From positions 1 to 5,781 of the forward strand of contig CAIPFW010000156.1 in the NCBI GenBank assembly GCA_903864455.1: a stretch of 5,781 nucleotides of DNA, read 5' to 3'. Positions 1 to 5,676 of the stretch are shown here, in pieces (within the stretch, counting starts at the first letter, position 1; the number at the start of each line of letters is the position of its first letter). Below the pieces are notes generated by a model that worked only from the letters and a program-made list of their open reading frames with translations, was not told the DNA's origin and made no database searches. A program made the position numbers and the translations under genes. The stretch is from an uncultured Anaplasmataceae bacterium. Lineage in GTDB: Bacteria; Pseudomonadota; Alphaproteobacteria; Rickettsiales; CAIPFW01.

Positions 1-344
1 AAAAAAATGATTTTGATAAAGGTGATAAGCATTTATTACATCTCATAAATAACAACAGCGAAAACAAAATATTGCACGATTATGCTTTATACCTCTATGC
101 TCACAACGTTTTAGCGAGATTTGATTTACAAAAATTTTCTGAACTTTTGCCAAAATTATCCGACAAATCAACGATTTTTTTCAATAACAACATTGAACTT
201 ATTGCAACTTACTATATTTATAAGCAGGATTATAAGAACGCTATTCAAATCATTGATGATAATATCAATTTAATGAATGAAAGCGATACATTAAAATCTA
301 GAATGAATGATATCAAAAACGAAGCACAAAATGCTTTGAATTAG
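1..344 (+). CDS. C-terminal part of a TPR-like (YfgM/TPR_21-like) protein
   Basis: This is the 3' end of a gene entering from the left. The frame is open from the first full codon at position 3, and no start codon is needed inside the window; the TTG at 72 is simply an internal leucine. About 113 residues are visible. They read as helix pairs: roughly residues 27-52 (Y-A-L-Y-L-Y-A-H...F-D-L-Q-K-F) and 61-88 (E-L-I-A-T-Y-Y...Q-D-Y-K-N-A-I-Q-I-I), followed by a final basic helix ending in ALN. A small/aromatic helix, then a 'D-Y-x-x-A-I' helix is the usual TPR spacing. The ending resembles the C-terminus of alphaproteobacterial TPR_21/YfgM-type proteins, which are usually anchored in the inner membrane and linked to envelope protein export; that N-terminal anchor would be off the window. 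Coding status is nearly certain, the family only moderately so. Its stop codon lies 4 bases from the stop of the opposing gene. Confidence 0.65.
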   Translation, partial: KNDFDKGDKHLLHLINNNSENKILHDYALYLYAHNVLARFDLQKFSELLPKLSDKSTIFFNNNIELIATYYIYKQDYKNAIQIIDDNINLMNESDTLKSRMNDIKNEAQNALN

Positions 345-348
345 GAAA

Positions 349-1146
349 TCATCTACTACTACCAAAATAAACTTCATTCAAATCTAACTTATGCTGTTGT
401 GCATATAATGCATTATTTGACTCACCTAAGAAATTGATGATATCGCTAACAGTTGGATCTCTCTCAAGTGCTTTGCTTAACCCTTCCTTCAATGTTTCAT
501 ACTTCTGATCAATTTTATATTCTGAGCCGGTATTTATAGCAACCACAACGCCAATAATGCCCGCAACGAGAATACATGCCATTATTGGGGCGACGATCAA
601 AATTGGAATACGGATTTTTTTAAAAACAGCATCAAATTGCTCAAACTGGTTACTCGATAAGTTTAACGAATCAAGAGAAACTGAAAAATAATTTAAACAA
701 TATTGAGAGCAATTCATTCGTGCAAAGTGCACAATACCATAGATGCATGGAATAATAACAGCACCAATGACCGTTGCAGTCAATATTTCAGGGAGATATT
801 TATGAAAAAAACTTTTTTTATTGAGTTCAAGTACGTTATTTACTGTTGAACACATATTAATCCAGACAAGCGCAATTAAAATCACTGCAGATATCGCTAG
901 AATTATCGACAACGCCTTCCATGCATTTTTACCAACAACAGAAGAATAAATCTGATCTTTTGCTATTAATTTTTGCTGATCAGATAAAATATTATAAAAT
1001 TTACTCAAAAAGTCCATATAATTTAACTCTTCAGCCTGAGTGCGCATAAATAATATAATAAGTATAGAAACAGTAATGCATTTAACAATCAGAAGAAGAA
1101 GGGCTTTATTCAAAAGTTGCTGATACTGTATTTTTCTTTTCTTCAT
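349..1146 (-). CDS. hypothetical four-helix membrane protein
   Basis: I do not recognise this 265-residue protein. Four strongly hydrophobic stretches are visible at about residues 14-34, 78-99, 119-141 and 179-205, so an inner-membrane protein is likely. The N-terminus is basic (MKKRK). Between segments 1 and 2 lies a polar stretch (about 36-76), and between 3 and 4 another (about 143-178) containing two cysteines, C146 and C150. The last 60 residues are soluble and charged, with a likely helical 'Y-E-T-L-K-E-G-L-S-K-A-L-E-R-D-P' region. By the positive-inside rule the N-terminus (MKKRK) would be cytoplasmic, which puts both cysteine-free loop 1 and the Cys-containing loop 3 on the outside and the C-terminal tail in the cytoplasm. 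The ATG at 1146 is chosen because it gives the whole first helix; no Shine-Dalgarno sequence precedes it. A promoter-like pair lies about 60-90 bases upstream. Confidence 0.85.
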   Translation of the reverse strand: MKKRKIQYQQLLNKALLLLIVKCITVSILIILFMRTQAEELNYMDFLSKFYNILSDQQKLIAKDQIYSSVVGKNAWKALSIILAISAVILIALVWINMCSTVNNVLELNKKSFFHKYLPEILTATVIGAVIIPCIYGIVHFARMNCSQYCLNYFSVSLDSLNLSSNQFEQFDAVFKKIRIPILIVAPIMACILVAGIIGVVVAINTGSEYKIDQKYETLKEGLSKALERDPTVSDIINFLGESNNALYAQQHKLDLNEVYFGSSR

Positions 1147-1173
1147 TTTAAACCAATAAAAAATTCTTTAATA

Positions 1174-1197
1174 ACTGTAAATAATATTTTTTACAGT
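1174..1197. promoter_or_regulatory. inverted repeat in the leader of the membrane-protein gene
   Basis: Perfect 8-bp arms, ACTGTAAA (1174-1181) and TTTACAGT (1190-1197), flank an 8-base AT loop. On the minus strand it falls a few bases after the predicted transcription start of the membrane-protein gene and about 28-51 bases before its ATG. It could be a repressor site, an RNA hairpin in the leader, or a weak terminator for ychF. A terminator is the less likely reading because no T-run follows the hairpin directly on the minus strand. Confidence 0.45.
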
Positions 1198-1207
1198 CGA
1201 TATATTG

Positions 1208-1236
1208 AATATAATATAAAAAAGAAAATTTATCAA
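1208..1236 (-). promoter_or_regulatory. sigma70-like promoter for the four-helix membrane protein
   Basis: Read on the minus strand: TTGATA (1236-1231), a 17-base spacer, then TATATT (1213-1208). The predicted start of transcription is near 1201, giving a leader of about 55 bases. The -10 overlaps a short palindrome, TATATT-G-AATATA (1201-1213). In DNA this AT-rich a single promoter match has a real chance of being accidental, but both hexamers are close to consensus at ideal spacing. It suggests the gene can be expressed independently of ychF. Confidence 0.45.
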
Positions 1237-1253
1237 TAAAAAATAAATCTTGA

Positions 1254-2360
1254 TTAAACGTTAAATAAAAAATGCATCACATCACCATCGTGCACTATAT
1301 ATTCCTTACCCTCAGTTCTCATTTTTCCCGCATTTTTTGCACCTTGCTCACCGTTATAACTCACATAATCGTCATATGAAATCGTCTCAGCTCGAATAAA
1401 ACCTTTCTCAAAATCGTTGTGTATCACGCCTGCAGCTTTTGGTGCAGACCAACCTCTGACAATTGTCCAACTACGAGCTTCTTTTGGTCCAATCGTGAAA
1501 AATGATTGTAAATCTAAAATTTGATAACATTTCTTCAATAATTTCTGAATATTATCAACATTAAAGCCAAATTCACGCATCATTTCCTCCTTCTCCTCAT
1601 CGGAAATACCTATAAAATCCGATTCAAATTTAATCGGAAAAACAACCATATTTTCCTCTTTTATTTGTGTCAGAAGGGCCTGATAATGCTTATTATTTTT
1701 ATAATTATCGCTCTCAAAATCTTTATCAGATATATTGCACAGATAAATCATCGGCTTCGAAGTCAGTAATTGTGCCATTTTTAATGTTCGCTCTTCGCTG
1801 TCAGATGATGGTTGAAATTCTTTCACCATCTTTCCTTCCTTCAAAATCTCTCGTATTTTTGTCAAAACATCGAGATCATCTTTTGCATCCTTATCTGATT
1901 TTGCTTTTTTCTCAACTCTTAAGATCTGCCTTTCAACAGACTCAAGGTCTGACATAATCAGCTCATACTCTATCGTTTCCTTATCACGAAGAGGGTCGAT
2001 TGTGTCATAGACATGAGTAATATCACTATTTTCAAAGCATCGAATGACATGAATAATCGCATCAACACTATGAATATGAGACAAAAATTTATTGCCAAGC
2101 CCCTCACCTTTACTCGCCCCCTTCACAAGACCCGCAATGTCATGAATTCCAAGTTGCGAATAAATTATCTTTTGTGAGCTTGCTATTTGCGCCAATTTTT
2201 CAAGCCTTTCGTCCTTTATCGAAACTATGAAAGAATTCGGCTCAATCGTGCAGAATGGGTAATTCGCCGCTTCTGCAACCTGCATTTTAGCCAAAATGTT
2301 CGCCAAAGTAGATTTTCCAACATTTGGCAAACCAACAATTCCACAGTTTAAAATAGACAT
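1254..2360 (-). CDS. ychF: redox/ribosome-associated ATPase-GTPase YchF (Obg family)
   Basis: YchF (OLA1 in eukaryotes) is a universally conserved cytoplasmic P-loop NTPase of the TRAFAC/Obg group that binds ribosomes, prefers ATP over GTP and is linked to stress responses. At 368 residues it has the family's normal length. Visible parts in order: G1 P-loop GLPNVGKS (10-17) with K16; the switch I segment NYPFCTIEPN (33-42); G3 DIAGLVKGASKGEGLGNKF (74-92); HVIRCF (104-109), conserved in the family; a charged coiled-coil insertion at about 130-180; the G4 position NISD (209-212); and a C-terminal TGS domain from about 283, ending YIVHDGDVMHFLFNV. The family normally has NxxE at G4, so D212 is slightly unusual. 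The ATG at 2360 places the P-loop at the expected distance and has no visible Shine-Dalgarno sequence. The gene commonly found beside it, pth, is not present here. Confidence 0.97.
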   Translation of the reverse strand: MSILNCGIVGLPNVGKSTLANILAKMQVAEAANYPFCTIEPNSFIVSIKDERLEKLAQIASSQKIIYSQLGIHDIAGLVKGASKGEGLGNKFLSHIHSVDAIIHVIRCFENSDITHVYDTIDPLRDKETIEYELIMSDLESVERQILRVEKKAKSDKDAKDDLDVLTKIREILKEGKMVKEFQPSSDSEERTLKMAQLLTSKPMIYLCNISDKDFESDNYKNNKHYQALLTQIKEENMVVFPIKFESDFIGISDEEKEEMMREFGFNVDNIQKLLKKCYQILDLQSFFTIGPKEARSWTIVRGWSAPKAAGVIHNDFEKGFIRAETISYDDYVSYNGEQGAKNAGKMRTEGKEYIVHDGDVMHFLFNV

Positions 2361-2384
2361 ATTATAAATTTAATTTTTTTGCTA

Positions 2385-2412
2385 ATTATATATTATTTTG
2401 AAAGAATTGCAA
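2385..2412 (-). promoter_or_regulatory. sigma70-like promoter for ychF
   Basis: Read on the minus strand: TTGCAA (2412-2407), a 16-base spacer, then a perfect TATAAT (2390-2385). Transcription would start near 2378, leaving a leader of about 18 bases before the ychF ATG. The consensus -10 and position right for a short leader support it; the spacer is one base short of optimal. Confidence 0.5.
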
Positions 2413-2462
2413 GCAATAACGCAGCTTTGATGTTTATATTTTATAAAAGATTGCTTTCTTTA

Positions 2463-2490
2463 TTGATGATTCTTAAAAATGAATTAAAAT
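2463..2490 (+). promoter_or_regulatory. possible promoter for the 421-residue protein gene
   Basis: TTGATG (2463-2468), a 16-base spacer, TAAAAT (2485-2490). This would give a leader of about 22 bases to the ATG at 2519. The match is modest and the surrounding DNA is very AT-rich, so this is tentative. The ychF promoter lies back to back with it in the same 158-base intergenic region. Confidence 0.3.
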
Positions 2491-2518
2491 CATATTAATT
2501 TTACTAAACTAATAATTT

Positions 2519-3784
2519 ATGGATGAAAAACAAGTTAAACTAATGGATGCATTCTTGGATGAACAAACGAAAAAAGTTGTGGATAAGATAATGTCTTCAA
2601 ATGACCTTATGTCTGCCTCTATGGAAAAATTGATATATTTTGAAACTCCTATGTTATCTGCTTCAGCTAGTTCTGCTGCGGCCTCAGGAGTTGCACTTGC
2701 AGCTGGGTCGCCAGGTCTTGCTGTGTTTTTGATTCCATCTTTGGTTCTCACAAGCGTTGTTGCTATTGGTGGTGGCGCATATTATGGCTACATAATTCAT
2801 GTAAATAAAGAATGTTATAAAAAAGCTGTCGAGCATGCTGGGTTAGAAGCTTCTCATATGATATGGAAGAGATATATCAAGGATGAAATTCAAAATCAAA
2901 GAATCACAGATATTACTCAGTCTATTTTATTTGATAGAAAGCACGAAGCCATTAATTCTTGGTTTGAATTGAGAAATTTAGGATTTTTATCACTCGAAGA
3001 ACAAGAATCGCAATTCATTAAAAATAAAAAAATAAATCTCATTAACGAAATCAAAAAATACATCAAACCAGAATATCTCAAATCAATTCATAGAAAGGAG
3101 GATGAGATTGTGTTAGCTGAAGATATTACTCAATTTGATATAGAAACATCGAGATTTTCTAATGATTTGAGAATATATTGTGCTGCAAATAAGACAGGCG
3201 AATTCGCCAATACAAAACCTGGATGGCATAGTCCTAAATGGTATACAAGAGAAGATTTGAAGATGCAAATGAAAAAGTGCCTTGTGAATGGAGGAACGGA
3301 AAAGGGTTTTGAAGAAATTCGAGATAAATTTTATAGAACTTATAGAGCAATAACTTATTTAAATGCGAAAGAATACAAAGGCTCTCAGGAAGATTCAAAT
3401 AAATGCGAAGCATTAAAATTTAAATCCACTAGTCTTGCGAATGAATTGAAGGAATTTATCTCTGCGAGGGTGTCGAGTGATAGGAGAGTAGCATTTGAAA
3501 AATTGTTTCGAACTTATAGGTATTTAGGGGGCTCATGTGAATTCAATCCTGACAATATTTTTGAAATGCAGTTTTTTGATCAATATTATTCGAGCGATAT
3601 CTTTGATAAGACTAATTTAATAATATCTGCTTTAGGGGGTGCCGTATGTGGATTATCGCCCGCTCCATTTAGTTTAACTGCATACACTTTGACACAAACT
3701 CCATCGGAACAAGAAGAATCTTCTAGATGGTGGGAAGAAAGGCAAAAGAGAGTTGCGGAGAATCCGATTATTGCGTATCGTTAA
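2519..3784 (+). CDS. hypothetical protein with N-terminal membrane-like segment
   Basis: I do not recognise this 421-residue protein. Residues 1-44 are charged and helical. Residues 45-97 are rich in Ala, Ser, Gly and Val (ASASSAAASGVALAAGSPG, then a long hydrophobic run to GGGAYYGYIIHV) and could form one long or two hairpin-like membrane helices. Residues 98-365 are soluble, highly charged and mostly helical. They contain a repeated 8-residue motif, [DE]-K-[FL]-[YF]-R-T-Y-R, at 269-276 and 327-334. A second weak hydrophobic stretch lies at about 366-391, and the tail is charged (SSRWWEERQKR). Long uniform coding character makes it a real gene; the minus-strand open frame over its start is a shadow of the Ala/Ser-rich segment. 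The ATG at 2519 lacks a Shine-Dalgarno sequence; M9 is an alternative. Size and layout would suit a lineage-specific membrane-active or secreted protein, but nothing proves that. Confidence 0.9.
   Translation: MDEKQVKLMDAFLDEQTKKVVDKIMSSNDLMSASMEKLIYFETPMLSASASSAAASGVALAAGSPGLAVFLIPSLVLTSVVAIGGGAYYGYIIHVNKECYKKAVEHAGLEASHMIWKRYIKDEIQNQRITDITQSILFDRKHEAINSWFELRNLGFLSLEEQESQFIKNKKINLINEIKKYIKPEYLKSIHRKEDEIVLAEDITQFDIETSRFSNDLRIYCAANKTGEFANTKPGWHSPKWYTREDLKMQMKKCLVNGGTEKGFEEIRDKFYRTYRAITYLNAKEYKGSQEDSNKCEALKFKSTSLANELKEFISARVSSDRRVAFEKLFRTYRYLGGSCEFNPDNIFEMQFFDQYYSSDIFDKTNLIISALGGAVCGLSPAPFSLTAYTLTQTPSEQEESSRWWEERQKRVAENPIIAYR
3094..3112 (+). promoter_or_regulatory. internal Shine-Dalgarno plus in-frame GTG
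   Basis: AAAGGAGG (3094-3101) is followed after 8 bases by GTG (3110-3112), which is codon 198 of the 421-codon gene in its own frame. Initiation here would give a 224-residue soluble product lacking the membrane-like segment. The site encodes R-K-E-D in the full protein, so the match may be accidental, but it is the strongest ribosome-binding sequence I see before any start-type codon in the window. Confidence 0.3.
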
Positions 3785-3791
3785 AAAAATC

Positions 3792-3828
3792 TAAAAATCG
3801 AATTAAAAACGCAAGCAAACGATTTTTA
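3792..3828. terminator. hairpin between converging genes, possible terminator
   Basis: TAAAAATCG (3792-3800) and CGATTTTTA (3820-3828) form a perfect 9-bp stem with a 19-base loop, starting 8 bases after the stop of the 421-codon gene. On the minus strand the hairpin is followed by GATTTTTTT, so a T-run is present for transcripts of aatA, about 95 bases past its stop. On the + strand the Ts are within the stem. The low GC content and large loop make it a weak candidate. Confidence 0.35.
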
Positions 3829-3852
3829 TAAATTTAACGAATAAAAAATGTT

Positions 3853-3890
3853 ATTTCTTTCAGAGGCACCAGGAGAATTGGTGAAGAAAT
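3853..3890. other. interrupted hairpin in the convergent intergenic region
   Basis: ATTTCTT (3853-3859) pairs with AAGAAAT (3884-3890), and CACCA (3867-3871) with TGGTG (3879-3883), around a 7-base loop, with seven unpaired bases on the left arm only. No T-run follows closely on either strand. It lies between the stops of the 421-codon gene and aatA and is richer in G and C than its surroundings. It may help end transcription or be part of a decayed gene. Confidence 0.3.
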
Positions 3891-3922
3891 TATGTTAGAA
3901 ATTTTGCGATAAAGACTTAGAT

Positions 3923-5122
3923 TTAGATTAATTTATTCAAAACTCCTACAATTCTTTCGCACCCTTCTTTCACTATTTTATCATCAGCTACATATGAAAT
4001 TCTAAAATGATTTGGAGAGCCAAATGCAGACCCTGGAACGACACCAACCTTCCCCTCCTCCAATATATATTTACATAAATCGCTGTCATTTTGAATGAAA
4101 GCTCCGTTTGGCGTTTTTAAATTTAAAGCTTTTTCACTATTCGCAAAAATATAAAACGCACCATCTGGCTTTATAACGTTCAGATATTTTGATTGACTTA
4201 AAATCGAGAAAGCTAAATCCCTACGCCTCACATAAGCCTCTCTCCATTCTTCAAAAAAATTCATATCCCCCTCCAATGCAACACGAGATGCCTCCTGCGA
4301 TATTGATGATGGATTTGATGTTGAATGCGATTGAATTTTTGAAATATTTTTAATCAAATCTTCAGAGCCAGCACCAAAACCTATTCTCCAGCCTGTCATA
4401 GCGTGACTTTTCGAAACTCCATTGAGAACCAAAGTTCTATCATAAAGCTTTGGCTCAACGTTTAAAATATTAAAAAATTTCTTTCCATCATAAACCAAAT
4501 GCTCATATATATCATCAGTCAACACCCATACATGTTCATTTTTCAATAAAACGTTCGCAATTTTTCGCAACTCGTCCTCCGTATAAATCATTCCTGTTGG
4601 ATTACTTGGAGAATTCAAAATCAACCATTTTGTTTTTTTTGTAATCGCTTTTTCTAAATCTTCGGCATTTAATTTAAAATTATTTTTCTGACTGCATTCA
4701 ATAAAAATTGGTACTCCTTCAGCGACTTGAACCATATCAGGATATGAAACCCAATATGGAGTTGGAATAATCACCTCATCATCAGCGTTCAAAGTTGCCA
4801 TCATCGCATTAAAAATCACTTGCTTTGCACCTGTGCCGACAGTGATTTGTTTGCGATTATAAGTTAAGTTATTATCTCGTTGAAATTTTTTTATAATTAC
4901 ATCTTTTAAACTCGCTGTCCCATCTACAGGAGTGTATCGAGTCATATTACTCTGAATTGCATTCACACCTGCACTCTTCACAAAATCTGGAGTGTTGAAT
5001 GATGGCTCACCAACTCCAAAATCAATAATATCTTGCCCTTGAGCTTTTAAATTATTTACTAAAGCGCTCAAAGCTAAAGTTGGCGATTCTTTAATTTTCT
5101 GAAGTCTATCTGCAAAAAACAT
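3923..5122 (-). CDS. aatA: aspartate aminotransferase, class I subgroup Ib
   Basis: A PLP-dependent, fold-type I cytoplasmic enzyme that swaps the amino group between aspartate and 2-oxoglutarate; many subgroup Ib members also transaminate prephenate. At 399 residues it is full length. Visible features: the N-terminal DRLQKIKESPTLALS typical of the Ib group; GVGEP (36-40); GAKQ (98-101), where K100 matches the Thermus enzyme lysine that recognises the substrate's side-chain carboxylate; TPYWVSYP (121-128) with W124; SPSNPTG (171-177) with N174; TDDIY (202-206) with D203 and Y206 contacting PLP; the Schiff-base lysine K238 in GVSKSHAMTGWRIGFG; and FRISY (373-377) with R374 for the alpha-carboxylate. 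All key residues are intact. The ATG at 5122 fits homologous starts; no Shine-Dalgarno sequence is visible. A repeat-borne promoter lies just upstream. No prephenate-pathway genes are nearby, so aspartate metabolism is the safer call. Confidence 0.95.
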   Translation of the reverse strand: MFFADRLQKIKESPTLALSALVNNLKAQGQDIIDFGVGEPSFNTPDFVKSAGVNAIQSNMTRYTPVDGTASLKDVIIKKFQRDNNLTYNRKQITVGTGAKQVIFNAMMATLNADDEVIIPTPYWVSYPDMVQVAEGVPIFIECSQKNNFKLNAEDLEKAITKKTKWLILNSPSNPTGMIYTEDELRKIANVLLKNEHVWVLTDDIYEHLVYDGKKFFNILNVEPKLYDRTLVLNGVSKSHAMTGWRIGFGAGSEDLIKNISKIQSHSTSNPSSISQEASRVALEGDMNFFEEWREAYVRRRDLAFSILSQSKYLNVIKPDGAFYIFANSEKALNLKTPNGAFIQNDSDLCKYILEEGKVGVVPGSAFGSPNHFRISYVADDKIVKEGCERIVGVLNKLI

Positions 5123-5138
5123 TTATTTATTATTATAC

Positions 5139-5179
5139 TTAATTTCATATAATAACTTTTTTAATGCTTCGAATCAATA
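5139..5179. repeat. 41-bp direct repeat, copy 1 (upstream of aatA)
   Basis: The segment begins TTAATTTCATATAATAAC and ends AATCAATA. It is identical at 39 of 41 positions to 5707-5747 in the same orientation; the differences are C5167/T5735 and G5171/A5739. The match stops sharply at both ends. It starts 17 bases upstream of the aatA ATG and contains the likely aatA promoter. Confidence 0.9.
5149..5177 (-). promoter_or_regulatory. sigma70-like promoter for aatA inside repeat copy 1
   Basis: Read on the minus strand: TTGATT (5177-5172), a 17-base spacer, TATTAT (5154-5149). Transcription would begin near 5142, giving a leader of about 20 bases. A perfect TATAAT also occurs closer to the gene (5137-5132) but without a -35 and almost on top of the ATG. 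Conservation of both hexamers in the second repeat copy, with both repeat differences falling in the spacer, supports this assignment. Confidence 0.55.
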
Positions 5180-5203
5180 TGGTTTAGAGGGTTTAATTTT
5201 TAT

Positions 5204-5232
5204 TTGACTAGAGATTACATTCTATGTAGAAT
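5204..5232 (+). promoter_or_regulatory. sigma70-like promoter for the small membrane protein
   Basis: TTGACT (5204-5209), exactly 17 bases, TAGAAT (5227-5232). Each hexamer is one base off consensus, making this the best + strand promoter in the window. Transcription would start near 5239, about 25 bases before the ATG at 5265. It faces away from the aatA promoter in the same intergenic region. Confidence 0.6.
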
Positions 5233-5243
5233 ATATCTATGTA
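5219..5243. promoter_or_regulatory. operator-like dyad and direct repeat over the -10
   Basis: ATTCTA-TG-TAGAAT (5219-5232) is a 14-base dyad whose right arm is the -10 hexamer itself. The 8-mer TCTATGTA occurs twice, 15 bases apart start to start (5221-5228 and 5236-5243), covering the -10 and the predicted start of transcription. This arrangement is what a repressor site would look like, but no regulator gene is in the window. Confidence 0.35.
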
Positions 5244-5264
5244 TTAATATATGTTGTAATTTTG

Positions 5265-5543
5265 ATGAAAAATAATAAATTATCACTTGCTACAATTTTA
5301 GAAAAATCTTATACAGCAACAAATATTTCTTTAGAGTTGTTTTTGATAGAAGAAACTTTTTCACCAGCATCTAGAATTGATTTAAAGGTTTGGCATGGAG
5401 TGGCCACTATAATCAACTTACCATTAATGGTATCATTATTGCCAGTGTGCATCGCTCTTGATACAGCTAAATTGACTTATAAATCATGTAAATTTATTGT
5501 TGATAAACTTACTCCCGTTCATAAACCTTCGCAATTGATTTGA
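5265..5543 (+). CDS. small hypothetical membrane protein
   Basis: I do not recognise this 92-residue protein. It starts at the ATG at 5265, preferred over the adjacent in-frame TTG at 5262. A polar N-terminus (MKNNKLSLATILEKSY) is followed by one clear hydrophobic helix at about residues 43-67 (V-W-H-G-V-A-T-I-I-N-L-P...V-C-I-A-L-D) and a basic, amphipathic C-terminal region ending KPSQLI. A well-formed promoter with operator-like repeats lies directly upstream, which argues for a real, possibly regulated gene despite its short length and lack of a Shine-Dalgarno sequence. The same frame stays open for 58 codons after the TGA stop, so the gene may once have been about 150 codons. It is flanked by the two copies of the 41-bp repeat. 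A membrane peptide of a lineage-specific family is the most that can be said. Confidence 0.6.
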   Translation: MKNNKLSLATILEKSYTATNISLELFLIEETFSPASRIDLKVWHGVATIINLPLMVSLLPVCIALDTAKLTYKSCKFIVDKLTPVHKPSQLI

Positions 5544-5676
5544 TTTTCTCATCTTCGCATACTTTCAAGAGAGTTACCCCTTGCATATTTCTACAAAAAA
5601 TTCGGAGATATTTTGTATAAGGAAATTTTATTTGAATTATTCTTAATAGTTTATAGAGTAGGATTCGAAACCACAA
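5509..5676 (-). CDS. possible small minus-strand gene or remnant
   Basis: The minus frame is open for 60 codons, from 5688 down to a TAA at 5511-5509. The only start-type codons are TTG at 5676 (55 residues) and ATG at 5586 (25 residues). The first half is basic and hydrophobic (W-F-R-I-L-L-Y-K-L-L-R-I-I), the second looks like ordinary soluble protein (LLKVCEDEKIKSIAKVYERE). It lies just downstream of the leftward promoter in repeat copy 2, at about the same distance as aatA from copy 1. It overlaps the end of the 92-residue gene by 35 bases and has no good start or Shine-Dalgarno sequence. It could be a small gene, a remnant, or an accident within an antisense transcript. Confidence 0.25.
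   Translation of the reverse strand: MWFRILLYKLLRIIQIKFPYTKYLRIFCRNMQGVTLLKVCEDEKIKSIAKVYERE

Noticed and set aside
1667..1957. 96-codon + strand open frame inside ychF
   Set aside because: It lies wholly within ychF on the opposite strand, over a well-conserved protein, and its translation shows no family features.
2411..2456. 7-bp inverted repeat AAGCAAT / ATTGCTT in the divergent intergenic region
   Set aside because: The arms are short, the loop is about 32 bases, and such matches are expected by chance in AT-rich DNA.
2509..2751. 80-codon minus-strand open frame over the start of the 421-codon gene
   Set aside because: It mirrors the Ala/Ser/Gly-rich segment, whose codons give few stops on the other strand; its Pro/Ala/Glu-rich translation is typical of such shadows.
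3917..3930. tandem TTAGAT hexamers next to the aatA stop
   Set aside because: Only two units, partly coding for the end of aatA; low-complexity chance.
5592..5617. hairpin TACAAAA / TTTTGTA after the 92-codon gene as a terminator
   Set aside because: It has a single G-C pair, a 12-base loop and no clean T-run after it.
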